This document shows, piece after piece, positions 21,254 through 30,887 of a DNA stretch of 64,000 bases; position 1 is the stretch's first letter; every line of letters starts with the position of its first letter. The notes below the pieces were generated by a model. It made no database searches. It saw nothing but the letters and a program-made list of their open reading frames with translations, and was not told where the DNA came from. A program made the translations under genes and the position numbers. Origin of the DNA: Rhizobium sp. (GTDB lineage Bacteria > Pseudomonadota > Gammaproteobacteria > Burkholderiales > Thiobacillaceae); contig JAIBEL010000068.1 in assembly GCA_019459285.1 (NCBI GenBank), positions 1 through 64,000 on the forward strand. Reading direction: 5' to 3'.

Positions 21254-23566
21254 TTAGAACACATTGCCAAGGGTGAATTGAAACATTTCAGCTTTGTCGC
21301 CCGTCTTCTTGACGATCGGCTGCGCCAGGCTGAATTTGAGCGGGCCGAGCGGCGAAACCCAGAGTACGGCAATCCCCGCCGAATAGCGCAAGTCGCCGAA
21401 CGCGAATGTCTTGTACAGGTTGTCCTTGTCGTCGGGACCGAAGGTGGCACCCGCATCGACAAACGCCGACATACGCAGCGACTGGTCATCCTTGAGACCC
21501 GGCAGCGGGAAGAAGACTTCCGCATTGCCAACCACGCGCTTGTCGCCGCCCAGCGCGTCTCCGTTCGCGTCCTTGGGCCCCAGGGTGCCCGTCTTGAAGC
21601 CGCGCACCGAGCTGTTGCCGCCCGCATAGAAGTTCTTGAAGAACGGCAAGGGCTTGCCGGACAGGCCGTCGCCTATCCCCACCTCGCCATTCAGCATCAG
21701 GGTGAAGCTCTTGCCCAGCGGGATATATTGCTGGTGCTGGAACGACAGCTTGTAGTACTGCAGGCTGCCGCCCGGCGTGCCCACCTCGGCCGCCACCCGC
21801 TGCATCAAGCCCTTGGTCGGGAACAGGTAGCTGTTGCGGGTATCGCGCGCCCAGGACGTATCCAGACGCACGGTATCGTTGTCCTTGCCGAACTCGTTGA
21901 CGAATCGCGTGTACTGCACCGGACTGTCCGAATAGGTGGTGAGCGAAGTCTGCTCGTAGGTCAGGCCGAGCGAGAGGAAATCGCGCTCGTTCACCGGCAG
22001 GCCGAATCGCACGCCGGCGCCATAGGTCGAGGTCTTGTAGGCGCCGACATTGGAAAGCGAGGTGGCATCGACGTCGCGGCGATACAGGTCATAGCCCAGG
22101 CTGACGCCATCGATGGTGTAGTAGGGATTGGTGAACGACAGCGCATACACGGTGTTGACGCTGCCCGAGTTGATCTGCGCCGACAGCCGGTTGCCGGTGC
22201 CGAACACGTTGCTCTGCGAGACCGAGCCCGACAGCACCAGTCCCTCGGACGACGAGAAGCCGGCACCCAGCATGATGCTGCCGGTGGATTTCTCGGCCAC
22301 GCTCACATTGACGTCGACCTGGTCGGTGGTGCCCTGCACCGCCGGGGTCTCGATATTCACTTCGTTGAAGTAGCCCAGGCGATTGAGGCGGTCGCGCGAC
22401 AGGTTGATCTTCTCGGCGTCGTAATACGCGCCTTCCATCTGGCGCACTTCGCGGCGCACCACTTCATCGCGAGTCTTGGTGTTGCCCGAGACGTTGACGC
22501 GGTTCACGTACACGCGGCGGCCCGGATCGACGAACAGCGTGAACGCGACCGTGCGCTTCTCCTTGTCGAGGTCGGGCACCGCGTTGACGTTGGCGAAAGC
22601 ATAGCCGTCGTTGCCGAGACGGTCGCCAATGGCCTTGGTGGTCTCGGTCAGGCGGTCGCGCGCAAACACCTCGCCCGGCTTGATGGTGATAAGCTTTTTC
22701 AGTTGGGCTTCCGGTACCAGCATCTGCCCGGCCAGCTTGACGTCAGACACCTTGTACTGGGGTCCCTCGGTCACGTTGACGGTGATGTAGATACCCTGCT
22801 TGTCCGGCGAGATCGACACCTGGGTGGAATCGACGTTGAACTCGAGGTAGCCGCGGTTGAGGTAGAACGAGCGCAGGGCTTCGATATCTCCGGCCAGCCG
22901 CGTCTTGGAATACTGGTCGTTCTTGGTATACCAGGTCAGCCAGCCCGGCGTGGTCGAGGTGAACTGCTTCAGCAGTTCCTTCTCCTTGAATGCCTGGTTG
23001 CCGACGATGTTGATCTGCTGGATCTTTGCGCTGCTGCCTTCCACCACGTCGAACTGCACGGCGACCCGGTTGCGCTCCAGCGGCGTCAGGGTGGACTTGA
23101 TCTCGACGGCATACTTGCCGCGGTTGAAGTATTGCCGCTGCAATTCCTGCTCGGCCTTGTCGAGGAGGGAGCGGTCGAGTACGCGGCCCTCGGCCAGCCC
23201 GGTCTCCTTGAGCCCCTTCTTCAGGTCATCCTCGGAAAACTCCTTGATGCCGGTCAGGGTGATCTTGGCGATCGACGGACGCTCCTCGACGGTGACAATC
23301 ACCACGCCGTCGCGCGCTTCCAGCCGCACATCCTTGAAGAAGCCGGTGGCATACAGCGCCTTGATCGCCGCGGCGGTCTTCTCGTCGGTCATCGTATCGC
23401 CGACCTTGACCGGCAGGTAGCTGAACACCGTGCCCGCCTCGGTGCGCTGGATCCCTTCGACCCGGATGTCCTTGACGACAAAGGGCTCCGCGGCAAACAC
23501 GGGCTGCGCGGCGAATACGACGGCAAGGGCAAGCGTCAAACGGTTCAGGATCATGGTTGTTATCAT
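21254..23566 (-). CDS. bamA: Outer membrane protein assembly factor BamA
   Basis: Central beta-barrel of the BAM machine. The product is about 770 residues: a signal peptide (ALAVVFAAQPVFA), five POTRA domains over roughly residues 30-430 (first FVVKDIRVEGIQRTEAGTVF), and a C-terminal 16-strand barrel. The conserved loop-6 type segment SSVRGFKTGTLGPKD and the terminal phenylalanine (FQFTLGNVF) are present. The ATG at 23564-23566 overlaps the rseP stop (ATGA); an ATG four codons later is an alternative. It lies between rseP and skp as in most proteobacteria. Confidence 0.97.
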   Translation of the reverse strand: MITTMILNRLTLALAVVFAAQPVFAAEPFVVKDIRVEGIQRTEAGTVFSYLPVKVGDTMTDEKTAAAIKALYATGFFKDVRLEARDGVVIVTVEERPSIAKITLTGIKEFSEDDLKKGLKETGLAEGRVLDRSLLDKAEQELQRQYFNRGKYAVEIKSTLTPLERNRVAVQFDVVEGSSAKIQQINIVGNQAFKEKELLKQFTSTTPGWLTWYTKNDQYSKTRLAGDIEALRSFYLNRGYLEFNVDSTQVSISPDKQGIYITVNVTEGPQYKVSDVKLAGQMLVPEAQLKKLITIKPGEVFARDRLTETTKAIGDRLGNDGYAFANVNAVPDLDKEKRTVAFTLFVDPGRRVYVNRVNVSGNTKTRDEVVRREVRQMEGAYYDAEKINLSRDRLNRLGYFNEVNIETPAVQGTTDQVDVNVSVAEKSTGSIMLGAGFSSSEGLVLSGSVSQSNVFGTGNRLSAQINSGSVNTVYALSFTNPYYTIDGVSLGYDLYRRDVDATSLSNVGAYKTSTYGAGVRFGLPVNERDFLSLGLTYEQTSLTTYSDSPVQYTRFVNEFGKDNDTVRLDTSWARDTRNSYLFPTKGLMQRVAAEVGTPGGSLQYYKLSFQHQQYIPLGKSFTLMLNGEVGIGDGLSGKPLPFFKNFYAGGNSSVRGFKTGTLGPKDANGDALGGDKRVVGNAEVFFPLPGLKDDQSLRMSAFVDAGATFGPDDKDNLYKTFAFGDLRYSAGIAVLWVSPLGPLKFSLAQPIVKKTGDKAEMFQFTLGNVF

Positions 23567-24915
23567 CCGCCTATCAGGCGTTGCAAATCGTTGAACAGGG
23601 CAAACGACATCAGCAGGAGCAGGAGCGTCATGCCGATCCGGCTCCCTATTTCCATGGTGCGTTCGGACACCGGGCGACCGGTCAAAACTTCGGCAACATA
23701 ATACATGAGGTGTCCCCCATCCAACAGCGGGACGGGCAGCAGATTCAGCACCCCCAGGCTCACGCTCACCAGCGCCAAAAAACCGACGAAACTGATCCAC
23801 CCGAGCGTGGCACTCTGGCCGGCATAGTCGGCAATGGTCAGCGGGCCCGACAGGTTTTTCCAGGATACCTGCCCCACTACCATACGCCCCATCATCTCCA
23901 GCGTGAACAGGCTCATGTCCCAGGTTTTTTCTGCACCGCGTCCCAGCGCCTCGACCGGTCCGTAACGCACCTCGGTCATCAGGTCGTCCATCAACGAGGG
24001 ATCGATCTTGGGACCGGCCCCGATCTTGCCGATACGCTGGCCATTTTCATCCACCGTATCGGGCACGACCGTCAATTCGCGCATTTGCCCCTCGCGTTCG
24101 TATTCGATACGCAAGGATTGCGACGGATGCTGGCGAATCAGTTTCACCCAGTCCTGCCAGGTCGTCACGGCTTTTCCATTGGCGGCGACCAGCCGGTCTC
24201 CGCTCTGGAAGCCTGCGCGCGCCGCCGCGCCGCCGGGCAGCACCTCGCCGATGACTGGATCGATCGCGGGGGCGTAACCTACGATCCCGAGCGGGCGCAG
24301 CGTGTCCCGTTCCAGGTTCTCGGTATCCATCGGCGGTGCGGCGAGCTGCACGCTACGGCCATCGGCCAGCTCCAGCACAAGCGGGTCACCCGCCACACCG
24401 GCGCGTAGCAATTCCAGCCTCAGATCCTGGAATGACGGGGTGTCGGCGCCATTGACACGGCGGATTTCATCCCCTGACACCAGTCCCGCCTGCGCGGCCG
24501 GCGTACCGGCTGGCGGCTCGCCGATCAGCGGCTTCATCGCAGGCATGCCGTGCAGGAACAGCGCCCAGTAGAACACGATGGCCAGCAGGAAATTGGCGAT
24601 CGGGCCCGCCGCGACGATGCCGATGCGGCGCCAGACACTCGCCCGATTGAAGCTGCGATGCGCCTCTGCGGCCGGGACCTCGCCTTCGCGTTCGTCGAGC
24701 ATCTTCACGTAGCCGCCAAAGGGCAACGCGGCCAGCACCCATTCGGTCTGGTCGCGGCCGAAACGGCGACTGAACAGGGGTTTGCCGAATCCGAGCGAAA
24801 AACGCAACACCTTGACGCCGGCCAATCGGGCCGCCAGATAGTGGCCGAATTCGTGTATCACCACCAGAATGGCGATGGCGACCAAAAACCAGACGACGGT
24901 ATGCAGCACGCTCAT
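23563..24915 (-). CDS. rseP: Site-2 protease RseP
   Basis: Membrane-embedded zinc protease that cleaves anti-sigma factor RseA to release sigma-E. The 450-residue protein has the HEXXH motif in [14 protein letters not shown], the [14 protein letters not shown] membrane-associated loop, two PDZ domains in the middle ([14 protein letters not shown] and [14 protein letters not shown]) and the second metal motif [16 protein letters not shown]. The ATG overlaps the dxr stop (ATGA). Adjacency to bamA fits its envelope-stress role. Confidence 0.96.
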   Translation of the reverse strand: MSVLHTVVWFLVAIAILVVIHEFGHYLAARLAGVKVLRFSLGFGKPLFSRRFGRDQTEWVLAALPFGGYVKMLDEREGEVPAAEAHRSFNRASVWRRIGIVAAGPIANFLLAIVFYWALFLHGMPAMKPLIGEPPAGTPAAQAGLVSGDEIRRVNGADTPSFQDLRLELLRAGVAGDPLVLELADGRSVQLAAPPMDTENLERDTLRPLGIVGYAPAIDPVIGEVLPGGAAARAGFQSGDRLVAANGKAVTTWQDWVKLIRQHPSQSLRIEYEREGQMRELTVVPDTVDENGQRIGKIGAGPKIDPSLMDDLMTEVRYGPVEALGRGAEKTWDMSLFTLEMMGRMVVGQVSWKNLSGPLTIADYAGQSATLGWISFVGFLALVSVSLGVLNLLPVPLLDGGHLMYYVAEVLTGRPVSERTMEIGSRIGMTLLLLLMSFALFNDLQRLIGG

Positions 24916-26108
24916 GCGCAAGTCTCCAGATAGGCGCCCGCCACACGGCGTGCCTGGCGGTCGGCCTCGAGCAGGTCGTCCAGCGTGGCGGCCGGACCAC
25001 CCGCCAGCGTGTCCAGCGCGTGGGCAATACTGGCGGCGATGGCGTTGAACGGAACCGCGTTATCGAGGAAACGCGCCACCGCGACCTCGTTGGCCGCATT
25101 CAGCACGGCCGCGGCATTGCCCCCCGCGGACAAGGCATCGAATGCCAGTTGCAGACAGGGGAAGCGCGTCGTGTCGGGCGCCTCGAAGCTCAGCTGCCTG
25201 CCTATCAGTTCGAGCGGCGACACGCCAGCTTCGATCCGTTCAGGGAAGCCCAAGGCGTAGGCAATCGGCGTGCGCATGTCGGGCGTGCCCATCTGCGCGA
25301 TCACCGAGCCGTCGGCGTACTCGACCATCGAATGCACAATGCTCTGCGGATGCACCACCACCTTGATCTGCTCCGGGCGCGCGTTGAACAGCCAGCGCGC
25401 CTCAATCACCTCGAGGCCCTTGTTCATCAGACTCGCCGAATCGACCGAAATCTTCCTGCCCATCACCCAGTTGGGATGGGCCACCGCCTGTGCGGGCGTG
25501 GCGGCGGCGATCGCCTCGGCCGACAACGTACGGAACGGGCCGCCGGATGCGGTCAGCCACAGCGCCTTCACACCGGCACGCTGGAAGTCGCCGTCGAAGT
25601 TGCGCGGCAATGCCTGGAAGATGGCGTTATGCTCGGAGTCGATCGGCAGCAGTTCGGCGCCGCTGGCGGCAATGGCGTCCATGAACAGCTGGCCCGACAC
25701 CACCAGGGTCTCCTTGTTGGCCAGCAGTATCCGCTTGCCGGCCTGGGCCGCTGCCAGCGTCGCCGGCAGGCCTGCCGCGCCCACGATCGCCGCCATCACG
25801 GTGTCGACCTCGGGTGCGGTCGACACCTCGGTCAGCGCGGTCGCGCCCCCGAGCACCTCGACCGCCAAGCCTTCGGCTGCCACCCGATCGCGCAGCGCAG
25901 CAGCGGCGGCTGGCTCGCTCATCACCGCGAAACGCGGGCGGTGCGTGCGGATCTGCTCAACCATGCGTTCGACCTGGGTCGCGCCGCTGAGGGCGAACAC
26001 CCTGAAACGATCGGGGTGGCGCGCCACGACATCGAGCGTATTGACGCCGATGGTGCCGGTGGCGCCCAGGATGGTGAGGACACGCGGTTTCATGCCGCTT
26101 TCATTCAT
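24912..26108 (-). CDS. dxr: 1-deoxy-D-xylulose 5-phosphate reductoisomerase
   Basis: Second step of the MEP isoprenoid pathway, converting DXP to MEP with NADPH. The roughly 398-residue product has the dinucleotide motif [18 protein letters not shown], the active-site stretch [13 protein letters not shown] and [19 protein letters not shown]. The ATG at 26106-26108 overlaps the cdsA stop (ATGA); an ATG five codons later (MKPRVLT) is the alternative. Its products feed uppS in the same cluster. Confidence 0.96.
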   Translation of the reverse strand: MNESGMKPRVLTILGATGTIGVNTLDVVARHPDRFRVFALSGATQVERMVEQIRTHRPRFAVMSEPAAAAALRDRVAAEGLAVEVLGGATALTEVSTAPEVDTVMAAIVGAAGLPATLAAAQAGKRILLANKETLVVSGQLFMDAIAASGAELLPIDSEHNAIFQALPRNFDGDFQRAGVKALWLTASGGPFRTLSAEAIAAATPAQAVAHPNWVMGRKISVDSASLMNKGLEVIEARWLFNARPEQIKVVVHPQSIVHSMVEYADGSVIAQMGTPDMRTPIAYALGFPERIEAGVSPLELIGRQLSFEAPDTTRFPCLQLAFDALSAGGNAAAVLNAANEVAVARFLDNAVPFNAIAASIAHALDTLAGGPAATLDDLLEADRQARRVAGAYLETCA

Positions 26109-26911
26109 GCGGAATGCTCCAGCCACATCCACATGCCCGTGGCGATCGGCAGGGTGGACGTCAGTGCATCGATCCGGTCGAGCACGCCGCCGTGCCCCGG
26201 CAACGTGTCACCGCTGTCCTTCATGCCCGACACACGCTTGATCCACGACTCGAACAGATCGCCCAGTACCGACAGGTAGAGCAGCCCACACACCATGAAA
26301 AGCAGCGGCCGCATAGGCAGGGCGCTCCACAGACTCAAGACGACGGCGTACACGGCCAGCGCCACGAGCGCCCCTGCCACGCCTTCCCAGGTCTTGCCGG
26401 GACTGATGGCGGGGGCGAGCTTGTGACGCCCGAACAGGCGCCCGGAGAAATAGGCAGCGGTATCGGCGATCCAGACGACCGCCATCACGCCCAGCAGTAC
26501 GGCAGGCCCGCGCGCATGCAGATAGAGCAACGCCGCCCAGGTCGGCAGCAGGATCACGACCCCGATCGCGGCACGCACGAATACGCGGGATGCCTCCCAG
26601 CGTCCCAACAGCCACAGGGGGGCAACCAGCAACCAGAAGACGATGGCCAGAACAATCAGGGCGGTCTGGAAAGCTGGCCACCCTCCGGCCAGTCCATATG
26701 GCAACACCAGTGTGCACAGCGTCAGCAGGATGGCATAGACGCGCTCAGACAGCGGCGGAAAATGGCTCAGGCGCGCCCATTCGTAAGCCGCCATGCCCAC
26801 CACGCCCGCCATCAGGATCCCCCACAACCATGCAGGCGCCCACAATGCGGCCGGCACGAACACGGCCAGCAGCAATACGGCGGTGCCTATCCGTCTGAGG
26901 AGCGGCGTCAT
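26105..26911 (-). CDS. cdsA: Phosphatidate cytidylyltransferase
   Basis: Makes CDP-diacylglycerol from phosphatidate and CTP in the inner membrane. The 268-residue protein has about seven hydrophobic helices and the CDP-diglyceride synthase signature [20 protein letters not shown] followed by GVLDRIDAL. Start is ATG at 26909-26911, 22 nt from uppS. The product is the precursor of all glycerophospholipids, including cardiolipin. Confidence 0.95.
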   Translation of the reverse strand: MTPLLRRIGTAVLLLAVFVPAALWAPAWLWGILMAGVVGMAAYEWARLSHFPPLSERVYAILLTLCTLVLPYGLAGGWPAFQTALIVLAIVFWLLVAPLWLLGRWEASRVFVRAAIGVVILLPTWAALLYLHARGPAVLLGVMAVVWIADTAAYFSGRLFGRHKLAPAISPGKTWEGVAGALVALAVYAVVLSLWSALPMRPLLFMVCGLLYLSVLGDLFESWIKRVSGMKDSGDTLPGHGGVLDRIDALTSTLPIATGMWMWLEHSA

Positions 26912-26933
26912 GGATGGCGTCTCCGGAATGCCG

Positions 26934-27704
26934 TCACGACGCGGATCGCACCTGCTCGCTGGTGCGGCCAAAACGGCGTTCACGGGTTCGATAGGAGGCG
27001 ATCGCTTCGTCCAGCGCCGCCGGATCGAAGTCAGGCCACAGCGCATCAGTGAAATAAAGTTCCGTGTAGGCCAACTGCCACAGCAGGAAATTGCTGATGC
27101 GCTGCTCGCCTCCGGTGCGGATGAACAGGTCTGGCTCGGGCATGTCGGCGATACTGAGTTTCTGCGCCAGCGCCGCTTCATCCACCTCGTCCGGCGACAG
27201 GCCGGCCGCCATCAATTTCTTCATCGCCTGCACGATGTCCCAGCGTCCGCCGTAATTGGCCGCGACGGTGAAGGTGAGGCGGGTATTGCCGCGCGTCAGC
27301 GCTTCCGCATCGCGGATCAGGGTCTGGATACGCTCGGAAAAGCCCGTCAGGTCGCCGATGACACGGAAACGGATACCGTTTTCGTGCAAACGCGCGACCT
27401 CATTTTCCAGCGCACGCATGAACAGTTCCATCAACAGGGTGACTTCTTCCTGCGGACGTCGCCAATTCTCGGAACTGAAGGCAAACACGGTGAGATGCGA
27501 CACGCCGCGCTCGGCGCAGGCACGAATCACCCCGCGTAGCGCCTCGACCCCCTTGCGATGTCCGGCGACGCGCGGCATAAGCCGGCGCTTCGCCCAGCGA
27601 CCGTTGCCATCCATGATGATGGCAATGTGCCGCGGCACGTCTGTGCCTGCCGGAATCGCTTGCTTGGTGCGGGTAGACACGCCGGATGTGCTCGCCAGTC
27701 TCAC
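26934..27704 (-). CDS. uppS: Polyprenyl/undecaprenyl diphosphate synthase (cis)
   Basis: Condenses isopentenyl diphosphate onto farnesyl diphosphate to make the undecaprenyl carrier for cell-wall and LPS sugars. The 256-residue enzyme has [15 protein letters not shown] near the N-terminus, [14 protein letters not shown] and the C-terminal [20 protein letters not shown]. The GTG at 27702-27704 abuts the frr TAA stop. A GTG eight codons downstream (27680) would shorten the unusual N-terminal extension. Confidence 0.95.
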   Translation of the reverse strand: MRLASTSGVSTRTKQAIPAGTDVPRHIAIIMDGNGRWAKRRLMPRVAGHRKGVEALRGVIRACAERGVSHLTVFAFSSENWRRPQEEVTLLMELFMRALENEVARLHENGIRFRVIGDLTGFSERIQTLIRDAEALTRGNTRLTFTVAANYGGRWDIVQAMKKLMAAGLSPDEVDEAALAQKLSIADMPEPDLFIRTGGEQRISNFLLWQLAYTELYFTDALWPDFDPAALDEAIASYRTRERRFGRTSEQVRSAS

Positions 27705-28274
27705 TTAGACTGCGAGCAGCTCTTTCTCTTTGTCGGCCAGCATCTTGTCGATCTCGCCGATGAACTTGTCGGTCAGCTTCTGCACCTCGTCCTGAGTGCG
27801 GCGCTCTTCGTCTTCGGTCGCGGTCTTGGCCTTGACCATGTCCTTCAGGGTGCCGTTGGCGTCACGACGGACGTTGCGCACCGCGACGCGTGCGTTTTCC
27901 GCCTCACCACGCACGACCTTGATCAGATCCTTGCGGCGTTCCTCGGTCAGCGCAGGCATGGGCACGCGGATGATGTCGCCGTGCGTCGCCGGATTCAGGC
28001 CCAGATCGCCATCGCGAATCGCTTTCTCGATCTTGCCGACCATGTTCTTTTCGTAAGGCTGCACACCCAGCGTGCGTGAATCGACCAGCGAAACGTTCGC
28101 CACCTGCGGAACCGGCGTCGGGTTGCCGTAGTAGTCGACCATCACGTGGTCGAGAATGCCGGTGTGGGCGCGTCCGGTGCGCACCTTGGCAAGATCGGTC
28201 TTCAGCGCTTCCAGCGTCTTGCCCATTTTCTGCTCGGCAGACTGCTTGATTTCGGTGATGGTGGTTTCAGCCAT
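27705..28274 (-). CDS. frr: Ribosome recycling factor
   Basis: Splits post-termination ribosomes with EF-G. The 189-residue protein is slightly longer than the usual 185 because of the N-terminal [11 protein letters not shown]. Signatures are [40 protein letters not shown] and [29 protein letters not shown] ribosome-binding site precedes ATG 28272-28274. pyrH lies 10 nt upstream. Confidence 0.97.
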   Translation of the reverse strand: MAETTITEIKQSAEQKMGKTLEALKTDLAKVRTGRAHTGILDHVMVDYYGNPTPVPQVANVSLVDSRTLGVQPYEKNMVGKIEKAIRDGDLGLNPATHGDIIRVPMPALTEERRKDLIKVVRGEAENARVAVRNVRRDANGTLKDMVKAKTATEDEERRTQDEVQKLTDKFIGEIDKMLADKEKELLAV

Positions 28275-28283
28275 TTCAACTCC

Positions 28284-28997
28284 TCAATGGTTGCTTACCC
28301 GCGTGCCCTCGTCCTCACCCATCACGACGCGTTTCAGTGCGCCGGGTTTGAAGACGTTGAACACGACGAGCGACAGTTTCTGTTCGCGACACAGGGCGAA
28401 GGCGGCGGTATCGAGCACGCCGAGATTTTTGGCGATCGCCTCGTCGAAGCTCAGCGCCTCGTAGCGTTTGGCGCCCGGATCCTTCTTGGGGTCAGCGGTA
28501 TAGACGCCGTCGACCTTGGTCGCCTTCAGCAACAGGTCGGCGCCGATCTCGGCCGCGCGCAGGGCAGCGGCGGTATCCGTGGTGAAAAACGGATTGCCCG
28601 TGCCACCGCCGAAAATCACCACCCGTCCGGCTTCCAGATCACGCACCGCCGCATCGCGTTCGAAATCCTCGCCCAGGTGGGCAATGTGCACGGCCGTCTG
28701 CACGCGTGCCTCGACCCCGGCCTGCTGCAGCGCATCCTTCAGCGCCAGCGCATTCATCACCGTCGCCAGCATGCCCATCGAGTCGGCGGTGGCCCGGTTC
28801 ATTCCGGACAGCGCGCCGGTGGCGCCGCGGAACAGGTTGCCGCCGCCGACCACGATGCCGACCTGCACACCCAGCGCAACGACTTCACGAATCTGGCCGA
28901 CGAAGCCGGCCATGGTCTCGGCGTGATAACCGAAGCTGTCCGGCCCCATCAGGGCCTCGCCGGACAGCTTCAGCAGGATGCGTCGCACCGGCGCCAT
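28284..28997 (-). CDS. pyrH: UMP kinase
   Basis: Amino-acid-kinase-fold enzyme that phosphorylates UMP to UDP. The 237-residue protein has [18 protein letters not shown] at the N-terminus, [35 protein letters not shown] and [19 protein letters not shown], all standard for bacterial PyrH. It lies between tsf (7 nt) and frr (10 nt) in the conserved translation operon. Confidence 0.97.
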   Translation of the reverse strand: MAPVRRILLKLSGEALMGPDSFGYHAETMAGFVGQIREVVALGVQVGIVVGGGNLFRGATGALSGMNRATADSMGMLATVMNALALKDALQQAGVEARVQTAVHIAHLGEDFERDAAVRDLEAGRVVIFGGGTGNPFFTTDTAAALRAAEIGADLLLKATKVDGVYTADPKKDPGAKRYEALSFDEAIAKNLGVLDTAAFALCREQKLSLVVFNVFKPGALKRVVMGEDEGTRVSNH

Positions 28998-29003
28998 GCC
29001 TGG

Positions 29004-29876
29004 TCAGACCTTGGAGGCGGCCGCGACTTCAGCGGCGAAGTCGGACACCTTCTTCTCGATGCCCTCGCCCACCACGTACATCACGAAGCCGTGGCACTGC
29101 GAGTTCTTCGACTTCAGCACCTGCTCGACGGTCTGCTTGTCGTCCTTGACGAAGGGCTGCGACAGCAGCGTGACTTCCTTGAGGAACTTCTGCACCGTGC
29201 CTTCGGCAATCTTTTCCAGCATGGCTTCCGGCTTGCCGGCTTCCTTGGCCTTTTCGATCGCGACGCGACGTTCCGTCTCGATCAACTCCTGCGAGACGCC
29301 CGAGGCATCCAGCGACTTCGGCTTGGACGCCGCGATATGCATCGCGATGTCGCGCGCCAGCGCTTCGTCGCCGGTCACGTCGACCAGCACGCCGATCTTG
29401 CCGCCATGGATGTAGCTGGCGAACTTGCCCTGGCCGTTCAGGCGCACGAAGCGGCGCACCGACATGTTCTCGCCGATCTTGCCGACCAGTTCGGTGCGGA
29501 AGGCTTCCACCGTAGCGCCCTTGTAGGGCAGAGCGGACAGCGCGGCGACGTCGGCCGGATTCTGTTCCAGCACCATGCCGGCGAGCGCGTTGGACAGCGC
29601 CATGAAGTCGTCGTTCTTGGCCACGAAGTCGGTTTCGCAGTTGACTTCGACCATGGCGGCCGACTTGCCGTCGGCACTGATGGCAATGGTCACGATCCCT
29701 TCGGCGGCCACGCGGCCGGCGCTCTTGGCGGCCTTGTTACCGAAGCGTACGCGCAGGATTTCCTCCGCCTTCTGCATGTCGCCGCCGGCTTCCGACAGCG
29801 CCTTCTTGCAGTCCATCATCGGCGCATCGGTTTTCTCGCGCAGATCCTTGACCATGCTTGCAGTGATTTCAGCCAT
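29004..29876 (-). CDS. tsf: Elongation factor Ts
   Basis: Guanine-nucleotide exchange factor for EF-Tu, 290 residues. The N-terminal UBA-like domain and EF-Ts signatures [20 protein letters not shown] and [20 protein letters not shown] are present, as is [12 protein letters not shown] in the core. Start ATG 29874-29876 follows a GGAGTT site. A 118-nt spacer with two hairpins separates it from rpsB, probably setting the S2 to EF-Ts ratio. Confidence 0.97.
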   Translation of the reverse strand: MAEITASMVKDLREKTDAPMMDCKKALSEAGGDMQKAEEILRVRFGNKAAKSAGRVAAEGIVTIAISADGKSAAMVEVNCETDFVAKNDDFMALSNALAGMVLEQNPADVAALSALPYKGATVEAFRTELVGKIGENMSVRRFVRLNGQGKFASYIHGGKIGVLVDVTGDEALARDIAMHIAASKPKSLDASGVSQELIETERRVAIEKAKEAGKPEAMLEKIAEGTVQKFLKEVTLLSQPFVKDDKQTVEQVLKSKNSQCHGFVMYVVGEGIEKKVSDFAAEVAAASKV

Positions 29877-29925
29877 TTCGAACTCCTATCCCAAATTACT
29901 CGATTAAATTCAGCCAATACAGAAA

Positions 29926-29976
29926 GAGGGGCCAACGCCCCTCCTCGAATACGTTCGCCGGGAATGCCTCCCGGCG
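29926..29976 (-). terminator. Tandem hairpins (attenuator) between rpsB and tsf
   Basis: In the transcription direction, CGCCGGGA/TCCCGGCG (29956-29976) precedes GAGGGGC-GTTG-GCCCCTC (29926-29943), which is followed by TTTCTGT. The weak T-tract suggests partial termination. A leaky terminator between rpsB and tsf is known in enterobacteria. Confidence 0.65.
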
Positions 29977-29994
29977 ATAGTGAGCACGTCGCGT

Positions 29995-30738
29995 TTACTC
30001 AGCGGCGACGCCACCCTCTTCTTCCACCTCGACGAACTCCTCGCCACCGACGATTTCGCTGATGACCTGGGCGCGGCCTTCCAGTGCCGCATCGGCCATG
30101 CCACGGGCGTACAGGCGAATCGCCCGTGCCGAGTCGTCATTGCCGGGAACGATGTAGTCCACGCCTTCCGGGCTGTTGTTGGTGTCGACCACGCCGATCA
30201 CCGGAATGCCCAGCTTCTTGGCCTCGACCACGGCGCCCTTCTGGTAGCCGACGTCGATGATAAAAATCGCATCAGGCAGGCCGCCCATTTCGCGGATGCC
30301 GCCCAGGCTGCGGTTCAGCTTGTCGACTTCGCGCTGCACCGTGAGGATTTCCTTCTTCGACAGACGGCCCGGTTCGGCCAGCGAGGCTTCCAGTTCGTTC
30401 AGGCGCTTGATCGACTGCTTGACCGTCTTGAAGTTCGTCAGCATGCCGCCGAGCCAGCGCTGGTCGACATAAGGCATGCCGGCGCGCTGCGCCTCTTCGC
30501 GCACGATGTCACGTGCGGCGCGCTTGGTGCCGACGAACAGCACGTTGCCCTTGTTGGCGGCCAGCTGGCGCACGAACTTCTGTGCTTCCTGGAACATCGG
30601 CAGCGACTTTTCCAGGTTGACGATATGGATCTTGTTGCGATGGCCGAAAATGAACGGGGCCATCTTGGGATTCCAGAAGCGGGTCTGGTGGCCGAAATGG
30701 ACACCGGCTTCCAGCATTTGGCGCATGGTGACAGACAT
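29995..30738 (-). CDS. rpsB: 30S ribosomal protein S2
   Basis: S2 of the small ribosomal subunit, 247 residues. Signatures are [20 protein letters not shown] at the start, [20 protein letters not shown] and [20 protein letters not shown]. The acidic C-terminal tail ([14 protein letters not shown]) is usual. It heads the rpsB-tsf-pyrH-frr-uppS supercluster. The start is preceded by an AGGAG site and a roughly 114-nt leader. Confidence 0.98.
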   Translation of the reverse strand: MSVTMRQMLEAGVHFGHQTRFWNPKMAPFIFGHRNKIHIVNLEKSLPMFQEAQKFVRQLAANKGNVLFVGTKRAARDIVREEAQRAGMPYVDQRWLGGMLTNFKTVKQSIKRLNELEASLAEPGRLSKKEILTVQREVDKLNRSLGGIREMGGLPDAIFIIDVGYQKGAVVEAKKLGIPVIGVVDTNNSPEGVDYIVPGNDDSARAIRLYARGMADAALEGRAQVISEIVGGEEFVEVEEEGGVAAE

Positions 30739-30852
30739 GAAAATCTCCTAAAGGGTTGAGCCTCCACCCGTCAGCAGCCGCGTGTATACGTTTGAACACG
30801 CCGCCACCCTTTAATGACAGGTGTGCGAATTTGTCCGAACCATTTCGGACAG
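30739..30852 (-). promoter_or_regulatory. rpsB 5' leader with structure next to the ribosome-binding site
   Basis: The segment 30806-30813 is perfectly complementary (8 nt) to 30749-30756, which directly abuts the AGGAG site. A 7-bp hairpin GTCCGAA/TTCGGAC lies at 30833-30850, and a CGTGT/ACACG stem at 30781-30800. Such an arrangement fits autogenous control by S2, as known in other bacteria; here it is inference. Confidence 0.5.
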
Positions 30853-30858
30853 CCCGCG

Positions 30859-30887
30859 ATTCTAATTCGAACGGACACTTATATCAA
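30859..30887 (-). promoter_or_regulatory. Sigma-70 promoter of the rpsB operon
   Basis: Minus strand -35 TTGATA (30882-30887), 17-nt spacer, -10 TAGAAT (30859-30864). Each box has one mismatch to consensus. The -35 box is also the final Leu-Ile codon pair of the upstream histidine kinase gene. The predicted transcript start is near 30852. Confidence 0.75.

Noticed and set aside
21029-23701. 890-codon plus-strand open frame across bamA
   Set aside because: It is the antisense shadow of bamA in GC-rich DNA, begins within the structured repeat and has His/Arg/Gln-rich low-quality composition with no recognisable domain.
28146-30062. 638-codon plus-strand open frame opposite pyrH, tsf and rpsB
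   Set aside because: Runs across three well-conserved genes on the other strand and shows no domain; typical high-GC shadow.
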